Origin: Streptomyces sp. NBC_01439 | GTDB lineage: Bacteria > Actinomycetota > Actinomycetes > Streptomycetales > Streptomycetaceae | Length of the DNA stretch: 64,000 nt | Assembly: GCF_036227605.1 (NCBI RefSeq) | Contig: NZ_CP109487.1 | Coordinates: forward strand, 4,469,501-4,533,500 | Reading direction: 5' to 3' | In this document: positions 45,454 to 54,867 of the stretch, piece by piece | Layout: each line of letters starts with the position of its first letter | Position numbering within the stretch: the first letter of the stretch is position 1 | The notes under the pieces: model-generated | Database searches by the model: none | Told to the model about the DNA's origin: nothing | Seen by the model: only the letters and a program-made list of their open reading frames with translations | Made by a program: the position numbers and the translations under genes

Positions 45454-48400
45454 TCAGCGGCGGCGGCGCGGCCCCTGTTCGCCCCGGTCGCCCTCGTCGC
45501 CGTCCTCGTCGTCCCGGTGGCGGCCCAGCAGCTCGTCCGCCAGCGTCGGCAGGTCGTCCAGGGGGGTCTCCTCGGCCCAGTCCGGGCGCGGCCGGCGCGG
45601 CCGGCCCTCGCCGTCGAGGACGGGAAGCTCCCGCGTCCGGTCGTTGCCGGAGTCCCGGAAGATGCCCGACGGCACCCGGTCGGCCGGGTTCTCCTCGGGG
45701 CGCTGGGCCGTCGGCCGCGTGGCGGACCGGGCGCGCCCGGTCCCGCTGTCCTGAGGGGACTGCGGCGCCTGCGGGGCGGCCGGAGGCACGGGCGGCAGCA
45801 CCGCCGTCTCCGCGATGGAGGCCGGGTCGATCTTCGGCACCGGGACGGTCTGGGTGACGTCGTCCGGCTGGACGACCCGCTTGACCGGCTTGGTCTCCGG
45901 GACCACCGGAGCCGTCGGGACGATCGGGGTCTCCACCGTCACCGCGTCGCCCGGGTGGGGCTCCGCCTCCGGCTCCGGCTTCTTGGTCATGGCGACCTTC
46001 GGCCCAGGTGCAGGCACAGGAGCGGGAGCGGGAGCAGGGGCGGGAGCAGCCGGCGCAGGAGCCACCGGGGCGACCGCAGCAGCCTCCGCGGCCGCCACGG
46101 CCGCGGCAGCTGCCGCCTTCGCCGCCGCCTCGGCCGCCACCAGCCGGCGCGCCTCCTCGGCCTTCAGCAGGGCCTCCTCGGCCCGCCGCTGCTTCTCCAG
46201 CCGCCGTTCCTCGGCCTCGGCCCGCAGCCGGGCCTCCTCCTCGGCCTGCCGGCGCAGCCGCTCGGCCTCCGCCGCGCGCGCCTTCTCCTCGGCCTCCAGG
46301 CGCAGCCGCTCGGCCTCGGCCCGGGCCCGGGCCTCCTCCTCGGCCCGCAGCCGCGCTTCCTCCGCCCTGCGGGCGGCCTCCGCCTCGGCCTTGATCCGCG
46401 CTTCTTCGGCCTCGCGGGCCAGCCGGGCCTCCTCCTCGGCCCGCAGCCGCGCTTCCTCCGCCTTGCGGGCGGCCTCTTCCTCGGCCTTGCGCCGGGCCTC
46501 CTCCTCGGCGAGGCGCCGGGCCTCCGCCTGGGCGGCCACCTCCGCCTCCGAGAGCGGAAGCATCCGGTCCAGGCGGTGCCGTACGACGGTGGTCACCGAC
46601 CCCGGATCCTGGCCCGCGTCGACCACGAGATAGCGGCCGGGGTCGGCCGCGGCAAGGGTCAGGAACCCGGACCGCACCCGCTCGTGGAACTCCGCCGGCT
46701 CCGACTCCAGCCGGTCCGGTGCCTCCGTGAACCGCTCGCGCGCCGCCTCCGGCGATACGTCGAGCAGCACGGTCAGGTTCGGAACGAGTCCGTCGGTGGC
46801 CCAGCGCGAAATCCTGGCGATCTCCGTCGGGGAGAGGTCACGGCCGGCGCCCTGGTAGGCCACCGAGGAGTCGATGTAGCGGTCCGAGATGACCACCGCG
46901 CCGCGCTCCAGGGCCGGACGCACCACCGTGTCCACGTGCTCCGCCCGGTCTGCGGCGTACAGCAGTGCCTCGGCGCGGTTCGACAGGCCGGCCGAGGAGA
47001 TGTCGAGCAGGATCGAGCGGAGCCGCTTGCCGACGGGGGTCGCCCCGGGCTCCCGGGTCACCACGACCTCGTGGCCCTTGCCCCTGATCCAGTCGGCCAG
47101 CGCCTGGACCTGGGTGGACTTGCCGGCTCCGTCGCCGCCCTCCAGAGCGATGAAGAACCCGGCGGCCGACGCCGCCTGTACGGGCTCCCCGCCGCGCAGC
47201 GCCTCGCGCAGGTCCCGCCGCAGGGGCACGCCCCGGCGGTCGTCGGCCTTGGTGAGCACCACCACGGCGACGGGCAGCAACAGGGCGCCGACCAGCATCA
47301 GGGTGAAGGCGGCGCCGCCGTGTGCGAAGACGACCTCGGCGCCGGTCAGCCGGTGCGGGCCGATGGCCGCGGCCAGGGCGGGCGCGGCGACGGCGCCGAG
47401 CGCCACGGCCACCCGTACGACCGCCTGGAGGTGTTCGGTGATCCGGGCCCGCCGGAACTCCTCGGTCTCCTGGTCCAGCAGGGTGTGGCCGGTGTTGGCC
47501 GCGACGCCCGCGGCGGTGCCGGCGAGCAGCGAGAGGAACAGCACGGTCGCGGTGTCCGGGACGAGCCCGGTCAGCAGCAGCGCGAGCCCGGTGACCGCTA
47601 TGGCGAGGGCCAGCAGTCGGCGGCGGGACAGGGCGGGCAGCACCTTGCCGGCCTGGGTGGCGCGGATGCCCGCGGCGGTGCCGCCGACCAGCGCGAGGAC
47701 GAACAGCGCGAAGGCGGCCGGGCCGCCGCCCAGGTCGAAGGCGTGCAGTACGGACACGGCTGCGGCGCAGGACACCGCTCCGGCGACCGCGGCGCAGCTC
47801 AGGACGAGGAGCGGGACGGCACCCGTACGGCCCTTGTCGGGGCGGTCGCCCGACTTGGGGGTGCGCAAGCCCTCCAGCGGCGAACGCGGACGCGGGGTCG
47901 CCCCACCGGGCAGCACCAGCGGCAGCAGCAGGGAGACCGAGGCGGCGAAGAGGCCGGAGGCCACGTACGAGCCGAGGGCGGCCTGGTTGGCGGCGAACCA
48001 GTCGATGCCGAGGCCGAGCGCCTTGCCGACGAGGGTCGCGGCGAGCAGCGCCGCCGCGGCGATCGGGAGCGCCGCGAAGGACGTGCGCAGGGTCAGCCGG
48101 CGCAGCGCGTCCAGGTGGTCCGGGAGCGGCCGTACGGTCGCCCCCTCCGGCGGCGGCGCGGGCAGCAGGGCGGGCGCCGCGCTCTCCTTGGCCAGGGTCC
48201 ACAGCCGCTCGGCGGCGCCGGAGACGAAGACGGTGGCCAGCAGCGCGATCAGCGCGTGGGCCGGGATCCAGTCGAGCCACAGCGGGGCGACGACGAAGAG
48301 TCCGAGACGGACCCCGTCCGCCCCGATCATGGTCCAGCGGCGGTCCAGCTTGCCGCCGGCACCCAGCAGCCCGGCCAGCGGGCCGAGGAGGACCGCGCCG

Positions 48401-48699
48401 AAGAACAGGGTGGCGAGGATCCGGACCCCGAAGACGGCGGCGACGGCGAGGGCCTGGCCGCGGTACCCGCCGCCGAAGCCCCCTTCCGAGGCCGCTGCCT
48501 GGTAGGCCAGCAGCACCAGCACCAGTAGGGCCAGGGCATCGCCGATGCCGCTCACCAACTGGGCGCTCCACAGTCGGCGCAGCCTGGGAGTGCGCAGCAG
48601 TGCGCGCACCGCACGCTCGCGGGAATCCGCGGCTAGGGCTTCGTCGTAGGTGGGGTTCGCCGGGGCGGTCACGACCGCCGGCTGCTCGGCTCGCGTCAT
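45454..48699 (-). CDS. tmk: MFS-like membrane domain fused to thymidylate kinase and a coiled-coil tail
   Basis: The 1081-residue protein has three parts. Residues about 40-500 are an MFS-like region of about 12 hydrophobic helices. Residues about 510-715 are dTMP kinase, with P-loop EGGDGAGKSTQ, DR motif VISDRYIDSSVAYQGAGR, and lid region ERFTEAPDRLESEPAEF. Residues about 718-860 are an Ala/Glu/Arg coiled coil, followed by a Pro-rich linker and a charged tail. The kinase makes dTDP for DNA synthesis, here tethered to the membrane. A 54-bp segment of the coiled coil is duplicated 96 bp apart. The start at 48699 is supported by the conserved MFS N-terminus. Confidence 0.93.
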   Translation of the reverse strand: MTRAEQPAVVTAPANPTYDEALAADSRERAVRALLRTPRLRRLWSAQLVSGIGDALALLVLVLLAYQAAASEGGFGGGYRGQALAVAAVFGVRILATLFFGAVLLGPLAGLLGAGGKLDRRWTMIGADGVRLGLFVVAPLWLDWIPAHALIALLATVFVSGAAERLWTLAKESAAPALLPAPPPEGATVRPLPDHLDALRRLTLRTSFAALPIAAAALLAATLVGKALGLGIDWFAANQAALGSYVASGLFAASVSLLLPLVLPGGATPRPRSPLEGLRTPKSGDRPDKGRTGAVPLLVLSCAAVAGAVSCAAAVSVLHAFDLGGGPAAFALFVLALVGGTAAGIRATQAGKVLPALSRRRLLALAIAVTGLALLLTGLVPDTATVLFLSLLAGTAAGVAANTGHTLLDQETEEFRRARITEHLQAVVRVAVALGAVAAPALAAAIGPHRLTGAEVVFAHGGAAFTLMLVGALLLPVAVVVLTKADDRRGVPLRRDLREALRGGEPVQAASAAGFFIALEGGDGAGKSTQVQALADWIRGKGHEVVVTREPGATPVGKRLRSILLDISSAGLSNRAEALLYAADRAEHVDTVVRPALERGAVVISDRYIDSSVAYQGAGRDLSPTEIARISRWATDGLVPNLTVLLDVSPEAARERFTEAPDRLESEPAEFHERVRSGFLTLAAADPGRYLVVDAGQDPGSVTTVVRHRLDRMLPLSEAEVAAQAEARRLAEEEARRKAEEEAARKAEEARLRAEEEARLAREAEEARIKAEAEAARRAEEARLRAEEEARARAEAERLRLEAEEKARAAEAERLRRQAEEEARLRAEAEERRLEKQRRAEEALLKAEEARRLVAAEAAAKAAAAAAVAAAEAAAVAPVAPAPAAPAPAPAPAPVPAPGPKVAMTKKPEPEAEPHPGDAVTVETPIVPTAPVVPETKPVKRVVQPDDVTQTVPVPKIDPASIAETAVLPPVPPAAPQAPQSPQDSGTGRARSATRPTAQRPEENPADRVPSGIFRDSGNDRTRELPVLDGEGRPRRPRPDWAEETPLDDLPTLADELLGRHRDDEDGDEGDRGEQGPRRRR

Positions 48700-48830
48700 C
48701 CGCCCAGCCTATCCGCTGCAGTATGCGGGTGCGGAAGCCTGTGGACGAGGTCCGATGTGACCCCGCACCCACCTTTCCGGGTCGGTGCACCGGCCCCGGG
48801 AGACGGGGGCACCCGGCTCCGAGTGCGGCG

Positions 48831-48890
48831 GCGTTTCGAGGGGCGTTTCGAGGGGCGTTGCGAGGGGCTTTGCGGGGGGCGTTGCGGGGG
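48831..48890. repeat. 12-bp tandem repeat, five degenerate copies
   Basis: Units are GCGTTTCGAGGG (twice identical), GCGTTGCGAGGG, GCTTTGCGGGGG and GCGTTGCGGGGG. It lies 132 bp upstream of the tmk start. Confidence 0.85.
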
Positions 48891-48968
48891 ACCGCGGCCC
48901 CCGTGCCTCGAACGCCGGCGGGGCCGAGGGCGACCCGGGCGGGGCCGGACTGCCCGGGGCCGGACGCA

Positions 48969-48999
48969 CGAGAGCCCCGTGCCGGGCACGGGGCTCTCG
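48969..48999 (-). terminator. topA terminator
   Basis: A near-perfect 15-bp dyad (CGAGAGCCCCGTGCC and complement) with a one-nucleotide centre lies 7 nt after the topA stop. Confidence 0.8.
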
Positions 49000-49005
49000 G
49001 AGCGA

Positions 49006-51843
49006 CTACTCGTCCGCGGCCGGGGCGGCGGCCGTCTTCTTCGCCGTCGCCTTCTTGACCGTGGTCTTCTTCGCGGCCGTGGTGGTCTTCTTGGCCGCCG
49101 TCGTCTTCTTCGCAGCGGCGGCCTTCGTCGCCGTCGCCTTCTTGGCCGGGGCCTTCTTCGCCGGGGCCTTCTTGGCGGGGGCCTTCTTCGCGACCTTCTT
49201 GGCCGGGCCCTTCGCCCGCTTCTCCGCGAGCAGCTCGTAGCCCCGCTCCGGCGTGATCGTCTCGACGTCGTCGTCCCGCCGCAGCGTCGCGTTCGTCTCG
49301 CCGTCCGTCACGTACGGGCCGAAGCGGCCGTCCTTGACCACGACCGGCTTCTCGCTGACCGGGTCGGTGCCCAGCTCCTTCAGCGGCGGCTTGGCCGCGG
49401 CCCGGCCGCGCTGCTTGGGCTGCGCGTAGATCGCGAGGGCCTCGTCCAGCGTGATCGAGAAGAGCTGGTCCTCGGTCTCCAGCGACCGCGAGTCCGTGCC
49501 CTTCTTCAGGTACGGGCCGTAGCGACCGTTCTGGGCCGTGATCTCCACGCCCTCCGCGTCGGCGCCGACCACGCGCGGCAGCGACATCAGCTTCAGGGCG
49601 TCGTCGAGCGTGACCGTGTCCAGGCTCATCGTCTTGAAGAGCGAGGCGGTGCGCGCCTTGACCGCGTTCTTGCCGGTCTTGGGCGTGCCCTCGGGGAGGA
49701 TCTCCGTCACGTACGGCCCGTAGCGACCGTCCTTGGCGACGATCTCGTTCCCGCTGACCGGGTCCTTGCCGAGCTGGAACTCGCCGCTCGGCTTGGCGAA
49801 CAGCTCCTCCGCGTACTCGACCGTCAGCTCGTCCGGAGCCATGTCGTCCGGGACATCGGCGCGCTGGTGGCCCTCCGCGTCCTTCTCGCCGCGCTCCACG
49901 TACGGCCCGTAGCGGCCGACGCGCAGCACGACGCCCTCGCCGACCGGGAAGGAGGAGATCTCCCGGGCGTCGATCGCGCCGAGGTCCGTGACCAGCTCCT
50001 TCAGACCGCCGAGGTGGTCCCCGTCGGCCGGCACGACCTCGGTGGCGTCCTCCGAGCCGAAGTAGAACCGCTTCAGCCACGGCACGGACTGGGCCTCGCC
50101 CCGCGCGATGCGGTCGAGGTCGTCCTCCATCTTCGCGGTGAAGTCGTAGTCGACGAGCCGCCCGAAGTGCTTCTCCAGCAGGTTCACCACGGCGAACGAC
50201 AGGAAGGACGGCACGAGCGCCGTGCCCTTCTTGAAGACGTACCCGCGGTCGAGGATCGTGCCGATGATCGACGCGTACGTCGACGGGCGGCCGATCTCGC
50301 GCTCTTCGAGCTCCTTGACCAGCGAGGCCTCGGTGTAGCGGGCCGGCGGCTTGGTCGAGTGGCCGTCCGCCGTGATCTCCTCGGCGGCCAGCGCGTCGCC
50401 CTCCGCGACCTGCGGCAGACGACGCTCGCGGTCGTCGAGCTCGGCGTTCGGGTCGTCCGCGCCCTCGACGTACGCCTTCATGAAGCCGTGGAAGGTGATC
50501 GTCTTGCCGGAGGCGCTGAACTCGGCGTCGCGTCCGTCCGAGGCGCGGCCGCCGATCTTCACGGTGACGCTGTTGCCGACCGCGTCCTTCATCTGGGAGG
50601 CGACGGTCCGCTTCCAGATCAGCTCGTACAGGCGGAACTGGTCGCCGGTCAGACCCGTCTCGGCCGGGGTGCGGAAACGATCACCCGAAGGACGGATCGC
50701 CTCGTGCGCCTCCTGCGCGTTCTTGACCTTGCCGGCGTAGACGCGCGGCTTCTCCGGCAGGTAGTCGGCCCCGTACAGCTGGGTGACCTGCGCCCGGGCC
50801 GCCGACACCGCGGTGTCGGACAGCGTGGTGGAGTCGGTACGCATGTAGGTGATGAAGCCGTTCTCGTACAGCTTCTGCGCCACCTGCATCGTCGCCTTCG
50901 CACCGAAGCCCAGCTTGCGCGAGGCCTCCTGCTGGAGCGTCGTCGTGCGGAACGGGGCGTACGGGGAGCGGCGGTACGGCTTGGACTCGACCGACCGGAC
51001 CGCGAACGAGGTGTCCGCCAGCGCGGCGGCCAGGGCCCGCGCGTTCGCCTCGTCGAGGTGCAGGACCTCGCTCTTGAGCTGCCCGTTCGGGCCGAAGTCA
51101 CGGCCCTGCGCGACGCGCTTGCCGTCCACCGTGTTCAGGCGGGCGACCAGGTTCGACGGGTCGGAGGCGTCACCGGCGCGGCCGGTGGAGAAGGTGCCGG
51201 TCAGGTCCCAGTACTCGGCGGAGCGGAAGGCGATGCGCTCGCGCTCCCGCTCGACGACGAGGCGGGTGGCCACCGACTGGACGCGCCCGGCCGACAGCCG
51301 CGGCATGACCTTCTTCCACAGGACCGGCGAGACCTCGTAGCCATAGAGGCGGTCGAGGATGCGGCGGGTCTCCTGGGCGTCGACCATGCGCTGGTTCAGC
51401 TCGCGCGGGTTGGCGACGGCGTCGCGGATCGCGTCCTTGGTGATCTCGTGGAAGACCATCCGGTGGACGGGAACCTTGGGCTTGAGGACTTCCTGCAGGT
51501 GCCACGCGATGGCTTCGCCCTCGCGGTCCTCATCGGTGGCGAGGAAGAGTTCGTCGGACTCGGCCAGCAGCTCCTTGAGCTTCCTGACCTGGGCCTTCTT
51601 GTCCGCGTTGACGACGTAGATCGGCTGGAAGTCGTGCTCGACGTCCACACCGAGGCGGCGGACCTCACCGGTGTACTTGTCGGGAACCTCGGCCGCGCCG
51701 TTCGGGAGGTCGCGGATGTGCCCGACGCTCGCCTCGACGACGTATCCGGGGCCGAGGTAGCCCTTGATCGTCTTCGCCTTGGCTGGGGACTCGACGATGA
51801 CGAGTCGGCGGCCGCCCTTTGCGGTCTCGCTAGTCGGGGACAA
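49006..51843 (-). CDS. topA: DNA topoisomerase I
   Basis: The 945-residue type IA topoisomerase relaxes negative supercoils. An N-terminal TOPRIM domain (LVIVESPAKAKTIKGYL, LFLATDEDREGEAIAWHL) is followed by the gate domain, with the catalytic Tyr in FITYMRTDST near residue 335. Four C-terminal DNA-binding repeats each contain GRYGPY or GRFGPY. No zinc-finger Cys are present, as usual in actinobacteria. The last ~65 residues are Lys/Ala repeats (APAKKAPAKKAPAKKA), typical of Streptomyces TopA. I chose the TTG at 51843 (SPTSETAKGGRRL), preceded by GGAGAGAAGAG. Confidence 0.96.
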   Translation of the reverse strand: MSPTSETAKGGRRLVIVESPAKAKTIKGYLGPGYVVEASVGHIRDLPNGAAEVPDKYTGEVRRLGVDVEHDFQPIYVVNADKKAQVRKLKELLAESDELFLATDEDREGEAIAWHLQEVLKPKVPVHRMVFHEITKDAIRDAVANPRELNQRMVDAQETRRILDRLYGYEVSPVLWKKVMPRLSAGRVQSVATRLVVERERERIAFRSAEYWDLTGTFSTGRAGDASDPSNLVARLNTVDGKRVAQGRDFGPNGQLKSEVLHLDEANARALAAALADTSFAVRSVESKPYRRSPYAPFRTTTLQQEASRKLGFGAKATMQVAQKLYENGFITYMRTDSTTLSDTAVSAARAQVTQLYGADYLPEKPRVYAGKVKNAQEAHEAIRPSGDRFRTPAETGLTGDQFRLYELIWKRTVASQMKDAVGNSVTVKIGGRASDGRDAEFSASGKTITFHGFMKAYVEGADDPNAELDDRERRLPQVAEGDALAAEEITADGHSTKPPARYTEASLVKELEEREIGRPSTYASIIGTILDRGYVFKKGTALVPSFLSFAVVNLLEKHFGRLVDYDFTAKMEDDLDRIARGEAQSVPWLKRFYFGSEDATEVVPADGDHLGGLKELVTDLGAIDAREISSFPVGEGVVLRVGRYGPYVERGEKDAEGHQRADVPDDMAPDELTVEYAEELFAKPSGEFQLGKDPVSGNEIVAKDGRYGPYVTEILPEGTPKTGKNAVKARTASLFKTMSLDTVTLDDALKLMSLPRVVGADAEGVEITAQNGRYGPYLKKGTDSRSLETEDQLFSITLDEALAIYAQPKQRGRAAAKPPLKELGTDPVSEKPVVVKDGRFGPYVTDGETNATLRRDDDVETITPERGYELLAEKRAKGPAKKVAKKAPAKKAPAKKAPAKKATATKAAAAKKTTAAKKTTTAAKKTTVKKATAKKTAAAPAADE

Positions 51844-52454
51844 CTTGGCTCTTCTCTCCGGTCGGCACTCGGTCGCAGTACGGCGACGCTGCGGAGTGTG
51901 ACGGTACAACCCGCCCCCGTGTCAAACGGCAGAAGCCCGCAACGGCCACTCGAACGGTAACCCGACAAGTGCCGTTTCTGCCGCCCGGATGCCGCGCCGG
52001 GGCGTTCCCGATCACCGGGCAGGGTGGCCGGGGGGCCGTCTGGCCGCGCCTTCGCGCCAGGTCCCGGGCCTGCTGCGACCTCGGCTTTCCGGACCGGATC
52101 CCCGGCCGCGTTCCGGTCCGGACGGGTCCTTCGATCTCGGCGCCGGAACTGCGCGGGGCGCCCCGGTCCCGGGGCCTTCGCCACCCTGCGGACGAGCCCC
52201 GTCGGTGCTTCGGCCGAGACGGGGCGCGTGCCCTCCGCCACCAGCGCACGGTGGAAGAGCACGCGCCCCCGCCAGGCCTGCTGAGCGGCCCCGAACAGCG
52301 GGAACGCGGCCGCCGCGAAGATCGCCGGACCGTGTTCCGCGCCGATTCCCCTTGCCCCCGGGCCGCTCTCGGGATCCCCCCGGATCCCCCTGCCCAGGAG
52401 ACTGGCAGCCCTGTGGATACATCGGGCGAACCCCGGGTTACATCCCGGGGTCGA
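51844..52454. other. 611-bp spacer containing the topA promoter region
   Basis: Both neighbours are on the minus strand, so this holds the topA leader and promoter. A minus-strand TTGACA lies at 51920-51925, though no well-spaced -10 follows it. A hairpin at 52430-52451 ends the upstream methyltransferase gene. The remaining ~450 bp shows no recognisable gene on either strand. Confidence 0.5.
52430..52451 (-). terminator. methyltransferase-gene terminator
   Basis: An 8-bp ACCCCGGG stem with a 6-nt loop lies 3 nt after the stop. Confidence 0.6.
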
Positions 52455-54005
52455 CTACTGCGCGGGGCCCGCCACGGGGTCCAGGAAGCCCTGCTCAACC
52501 AGCAGCCGGATGGCCTCCGGAGTGCGGTCCCGCAGCACGATCGGGTCCTCCTGGACCAGCTGCGCGATCGCGTCCAGGATCCGGCCCGCGCTCAGTGAGC
52601 CGTCACACACTCCGGCGAAGCCGGCGCCGACCGTGTCGACCTTGGTGGCGCGCCGCATTCCGCGGTTCTGCCGGAGCACGACGTGTTCCGGATCCTCCGC
52701 GCCGGGCGCGCCGACCTGCTCCTGGACCACTTCCTCTGCGAGCGCGAAATGGGCCTCCAACAGGGCTGCGTCGTCGTGCTGCCGCAGGTAGTCCTGGCGC
52801 GCGAAGTGGGCCAGGACGGCCTCGCCGAGCGGCTGCTCCACCGTGTGGGGCCACTCCTCGATCACGATCGAGGGGTCGGCCGCGTCCGTCCGGCGCAAGG
52901 TGATCCATCCGAAGCCGACGGACTTGGTCCCGCGGGCCTCGAACTCGTCCAGCCAGTCCTCGTACCGCCGGGTGTACTCGGCGGGGTCGGTCCGGTGGTC
53001 GCCCGCATCGCGCAGCCACAGTTCTGCGTACTGCGTCACGTCCTGCACGTCGCGCTGCACGATCCAGGCGTCGCAGCCGCGCGGCACCCAGGAACGCAGC
53101 CGATCGTGCCAGTCCTCGCCCTCCACGTGCTGCCAGTTGCCGAGGAACTGCGCGTACCCGCCCGGGTTCAGCCGCGCGCCGGCCTCCTGGACCAGGGTCC
53201 GGCACAGGTCGTCGCCGCCCATACCGCCGTCCCGGTAGGTCAGCCGGGCGCCCGGGGAGATCACGAACGGCGGGTTCGACACGATGAGGTCGTACGTGGC
53301 CTCGCCGACCGGCTCGAACAGCGACCCGGCGAGCAGCTCGGCCTCCGGGGCCCCGGACAGGGCCAGCGTCAAACGGGTGAATTCCAGGGCCCTGGGGTTG
53401 ACGTCGGTGGCGGTGACCCGGGTGGCGTGCCGGGACGCGTGCAGCGCCTGGATTCCGGATCCGGTGCCGACGTCGAGGGCGGAGCCGACCGGGGTGCGGA
53501 CGGTGATCCCGGCCAGGGTGGTGGAGGCGCCGCCGACGCCGAGGACCACGGCTGTGCCCGGCTGACGCCCCCGGCTGCCGATCCCGCCGGCCCCTCCGAC
53601 GGAGCAGCCGAGGTCGGAGACGATGAACCAGTCCTCGCCGTCCGGGCCGCCGTACGGGCGCACGTCGACGGTGGCGTGCACCGTGTCCTCGCCGTCGGCG
53701 ACCTCCTCGCGCCGCAGCCAACCGTCGGTCAGGGCGGCCTCGACCGGCATCGCCTCCGCGGCGTGCACGTACGGCTCCGGCTGCTGGAGCAGAAACAGCC
53801 GGACCAGGCTCGCGAGCGCTCCGTCGCCCGGGCCGCGCGTGGCGCGCAGGGCGGGAACGGTCTCGCTGCGGGCCAGCGCGGCGTAGGCGGGGGCGCCGAG
53901 CAGGTCGAGCAGCCCGTCGGCGGTGAAACCGGCGGCGAGCAGGGCGGCGCGGAGCTCGGGGGCACGGTCGGGCTTGGGGAGACTGGTGGTACTCACGCGT
54001 CCCAT
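52455..54005 (-). CDS. class I SAM-dependent methyltransferase (HemK/PrmC-like fold)
   Basis: The 516-residue protein has an N-terminal region of about 150 residues and then a Rossmann methyltransferase. Motif I is ALDVGTGSGIQALHA, motif II is VTATDVNPRALEFT, and the catalytic motif is YDLIVSNPPFVIS, the NPPF found in N6-adenine and N5-glutamine methyltransferases. An unusually long C-terminal region of about 180 residues follows. The substrate could be rRNA, tRNA or a protein glutamine. It is too long for PrmC. A GTG at 53996 is an alternative start. It lies upstream of topA, read in the same direction. Confidence 0.85.
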   Translation of the reverse strand: MGRVSTTSLPKPDRAPELRAALLAAGFTADGLLDLLGAPAYAALARSETVPALRATRGPGDGALASLVRLFLLQQPEPYVHAAEAMPVEAALTDGWLRREEVADGEDTVHATVDVRPYGGPDGEDWFIVSDLGCSVGGAGGIGSRGRQPGTAVVLGVGGASTTLAGITVRTPVGSALDVGTGSGIQALHASRHATRVTATDVNPRALEFTRLTLALSGAPEAELLAGSLFEPVGEATYDLIVSNPPFVISPGARLTYRDGGMGGDDLCRTLVQEAGARLNPGGYAQFLGNWQHVEGEDWHDRLRSWVPRGCDAWIVQRDVQDVTQYAELWLRDAGDHRTDPAEYTRRYEDWLDEFEARGTKSVGFGWITLRRTDAADPSIVIEEWPHTVEQPLGEAVLAHFARQDYLRQHDDAALLEAHFALAEEVVQEQVGAPGAEDPEHVVLRQNRGMRRATKVDTVGAGFAGVCDGSLSAGRILDAIAQLVQEDPIVLRDRTPEAIRLLVEQGFLDPVAGPAQ

Positions 54006-54039
54006 TGTGTCCGCTGGGACCCGTCCTGCCGATCACACC

Positions 54040-54071
54040 GGGCCGCGGACGCACGAGGGCGGCCGCGGCCC
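54040..54071 (-). terminator. lipoprotein-gene terminator
   Basis: A 9-bp GGGCCGCGG stem with a 14-nt loop lies downstream of the lipoprotein gene and upstream of the methyltransferase gene. Confidence 0.5.
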
Positions 54072-54136
54072 TTCCGGGACCCCGGCCGCCCTGAGCGACG
54101 TACCGCGCGCAGCACCGCCCGCGCGGGCCGGCCGTG

Positions 54137-54703
54137 CTACTGGCCGGACGCCGGCGCCGTCGCGACCTGACAGCCCTTCTGGCTGTTGATCGCCGGGCCG
54201 AGGCCGCCGGCCTTGAGCTGGGCAAGGGCGTCCTGGCCGCCCTTCGTCACGTCCTTGAGCCCGCCCGCGACCTCCTTGAGGCCGTCGGCGAACTTCGTCT
54301 TGTCCTGTGGGTCGAGGGCGTCGGTCTTCGCCTTCAGGTCGGCGTAGCCCGTGGAGGTCGTCTCGAAGCCCTTGGCGGCCGCGTCCTGGGTCGCGGCGCC
54401 GTTCTTGACCGGCGGGACGCCCGCCGACCGCAGGGCGTCCGCCATCGCCTTGTACGACTCGGTCATGGTCGCGAACGCCGCCGAGTCGGTCTTCTGGACC
54501 TCTTCGGGCTTGCTGCTCTCCGAGGCCACCCGCTTGATCTCGACGTTGGCGGCTTCGATCTTCTCGATCTGAGGCTGCCACTGGTCACAGACCTTCTTGG
54601 CCCAGGAGCCGGCCTTCTGGTCGGTCTCGTCCCCGCCGCATCCGGACAGGACGAGCATCAGCGCCGCACCGCCCGACAACGCGGCCGCAATCTTCTTGTT
54701 CAC
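54137..54703 (-). CDS. small lipoprotein of unknown function
   Basis: The 188-residue protein has a lipoprotein signal (LMLVLSGC, Cys22) and a helical extracytoplasmic domain with two further Cys (KVCDQW, KGCQVA) likely to be disulfide-linked. Lys/Ala/Asp-rich helices suggest a coiled bundle. I recognise no family. Position between hppA and the methyltransferase gene is conserved in Streptomyces as I remember. The GTG start has GAAGGGA 8 nt upstream. Confidence 0.8.
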   Translation of the reverse strand: MNKKIAAALSGGAALMLVLSGCGGDETDQKAGSWAKKVCDQWQPQIEKIEAANVEIKRVASESSKPEEVQKTDSAAFATMTESYKAMADALRSAGVPPVKNGAATQDAAAKGFETTSTGYADLKAKTDALDPQDKTKFADGLKEVAGGLKDVTKGGQDALAQLKAGGLGPAINSQKGCQVATAPASGQ

Positions 54704-54766
54704 CGGATTGGTCCCTTCGAAGGCTCTCGGCCCGGAAGATACACGCCCGGCCTACGGAGACGCACA

Positions 54767-54812
54767 AAGGCGGACAGACGGCGCGTGAGTCCGCGCCGCC
54801 CATCCGCCTTTC
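54767..54812 (-). terminator. hppA terminator
   Basis: A 9-bp AAAGGCGGA/TCCGCCTTT stem plus an inner 6-bp CGGCGC stem ends in a short T-run on the minus strand, 56 nt after the hppA stop. Confidence 0.75.
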
Positions 54813-54867
54813 GGGCGTACCGGCCGGCCCTGCCCGGCCCTGCCCGTACCGCTGCCCGAACCTCGGG

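Larger units (their letters stand above)
48700..49005. other. 306-bp spacer between topA and tmk
   Basis: It contains the topA terminator and a run of five 12-bp repeats, and should include the tmk promoter. No gene is recognisable. Confidence 0.5.

Noticed and set aside
46327..46476. Suspected mobile or CRISPR-like repeats
   Set aside because: The repeats are in-frame duplications within the coiled-coil coding sequence of the tmk fusion. There are no spacers of uniform size and no cas genes.
44140..48528. Plus-strand frame of about 1460 codons antisense to holB and tmk
   Set aside because: Low-complexity Gly/Arg/Leu translation. Motif-bearing holB and tmk on the other strand account for it.
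51969..52598. Plus-strand frames in the spacer between topA and the methyltransferase gene
   Set aside because: No Shine-Dalgarno, no recognisable motif, and overlap with the methyltransferase gene 3' end in antisense.
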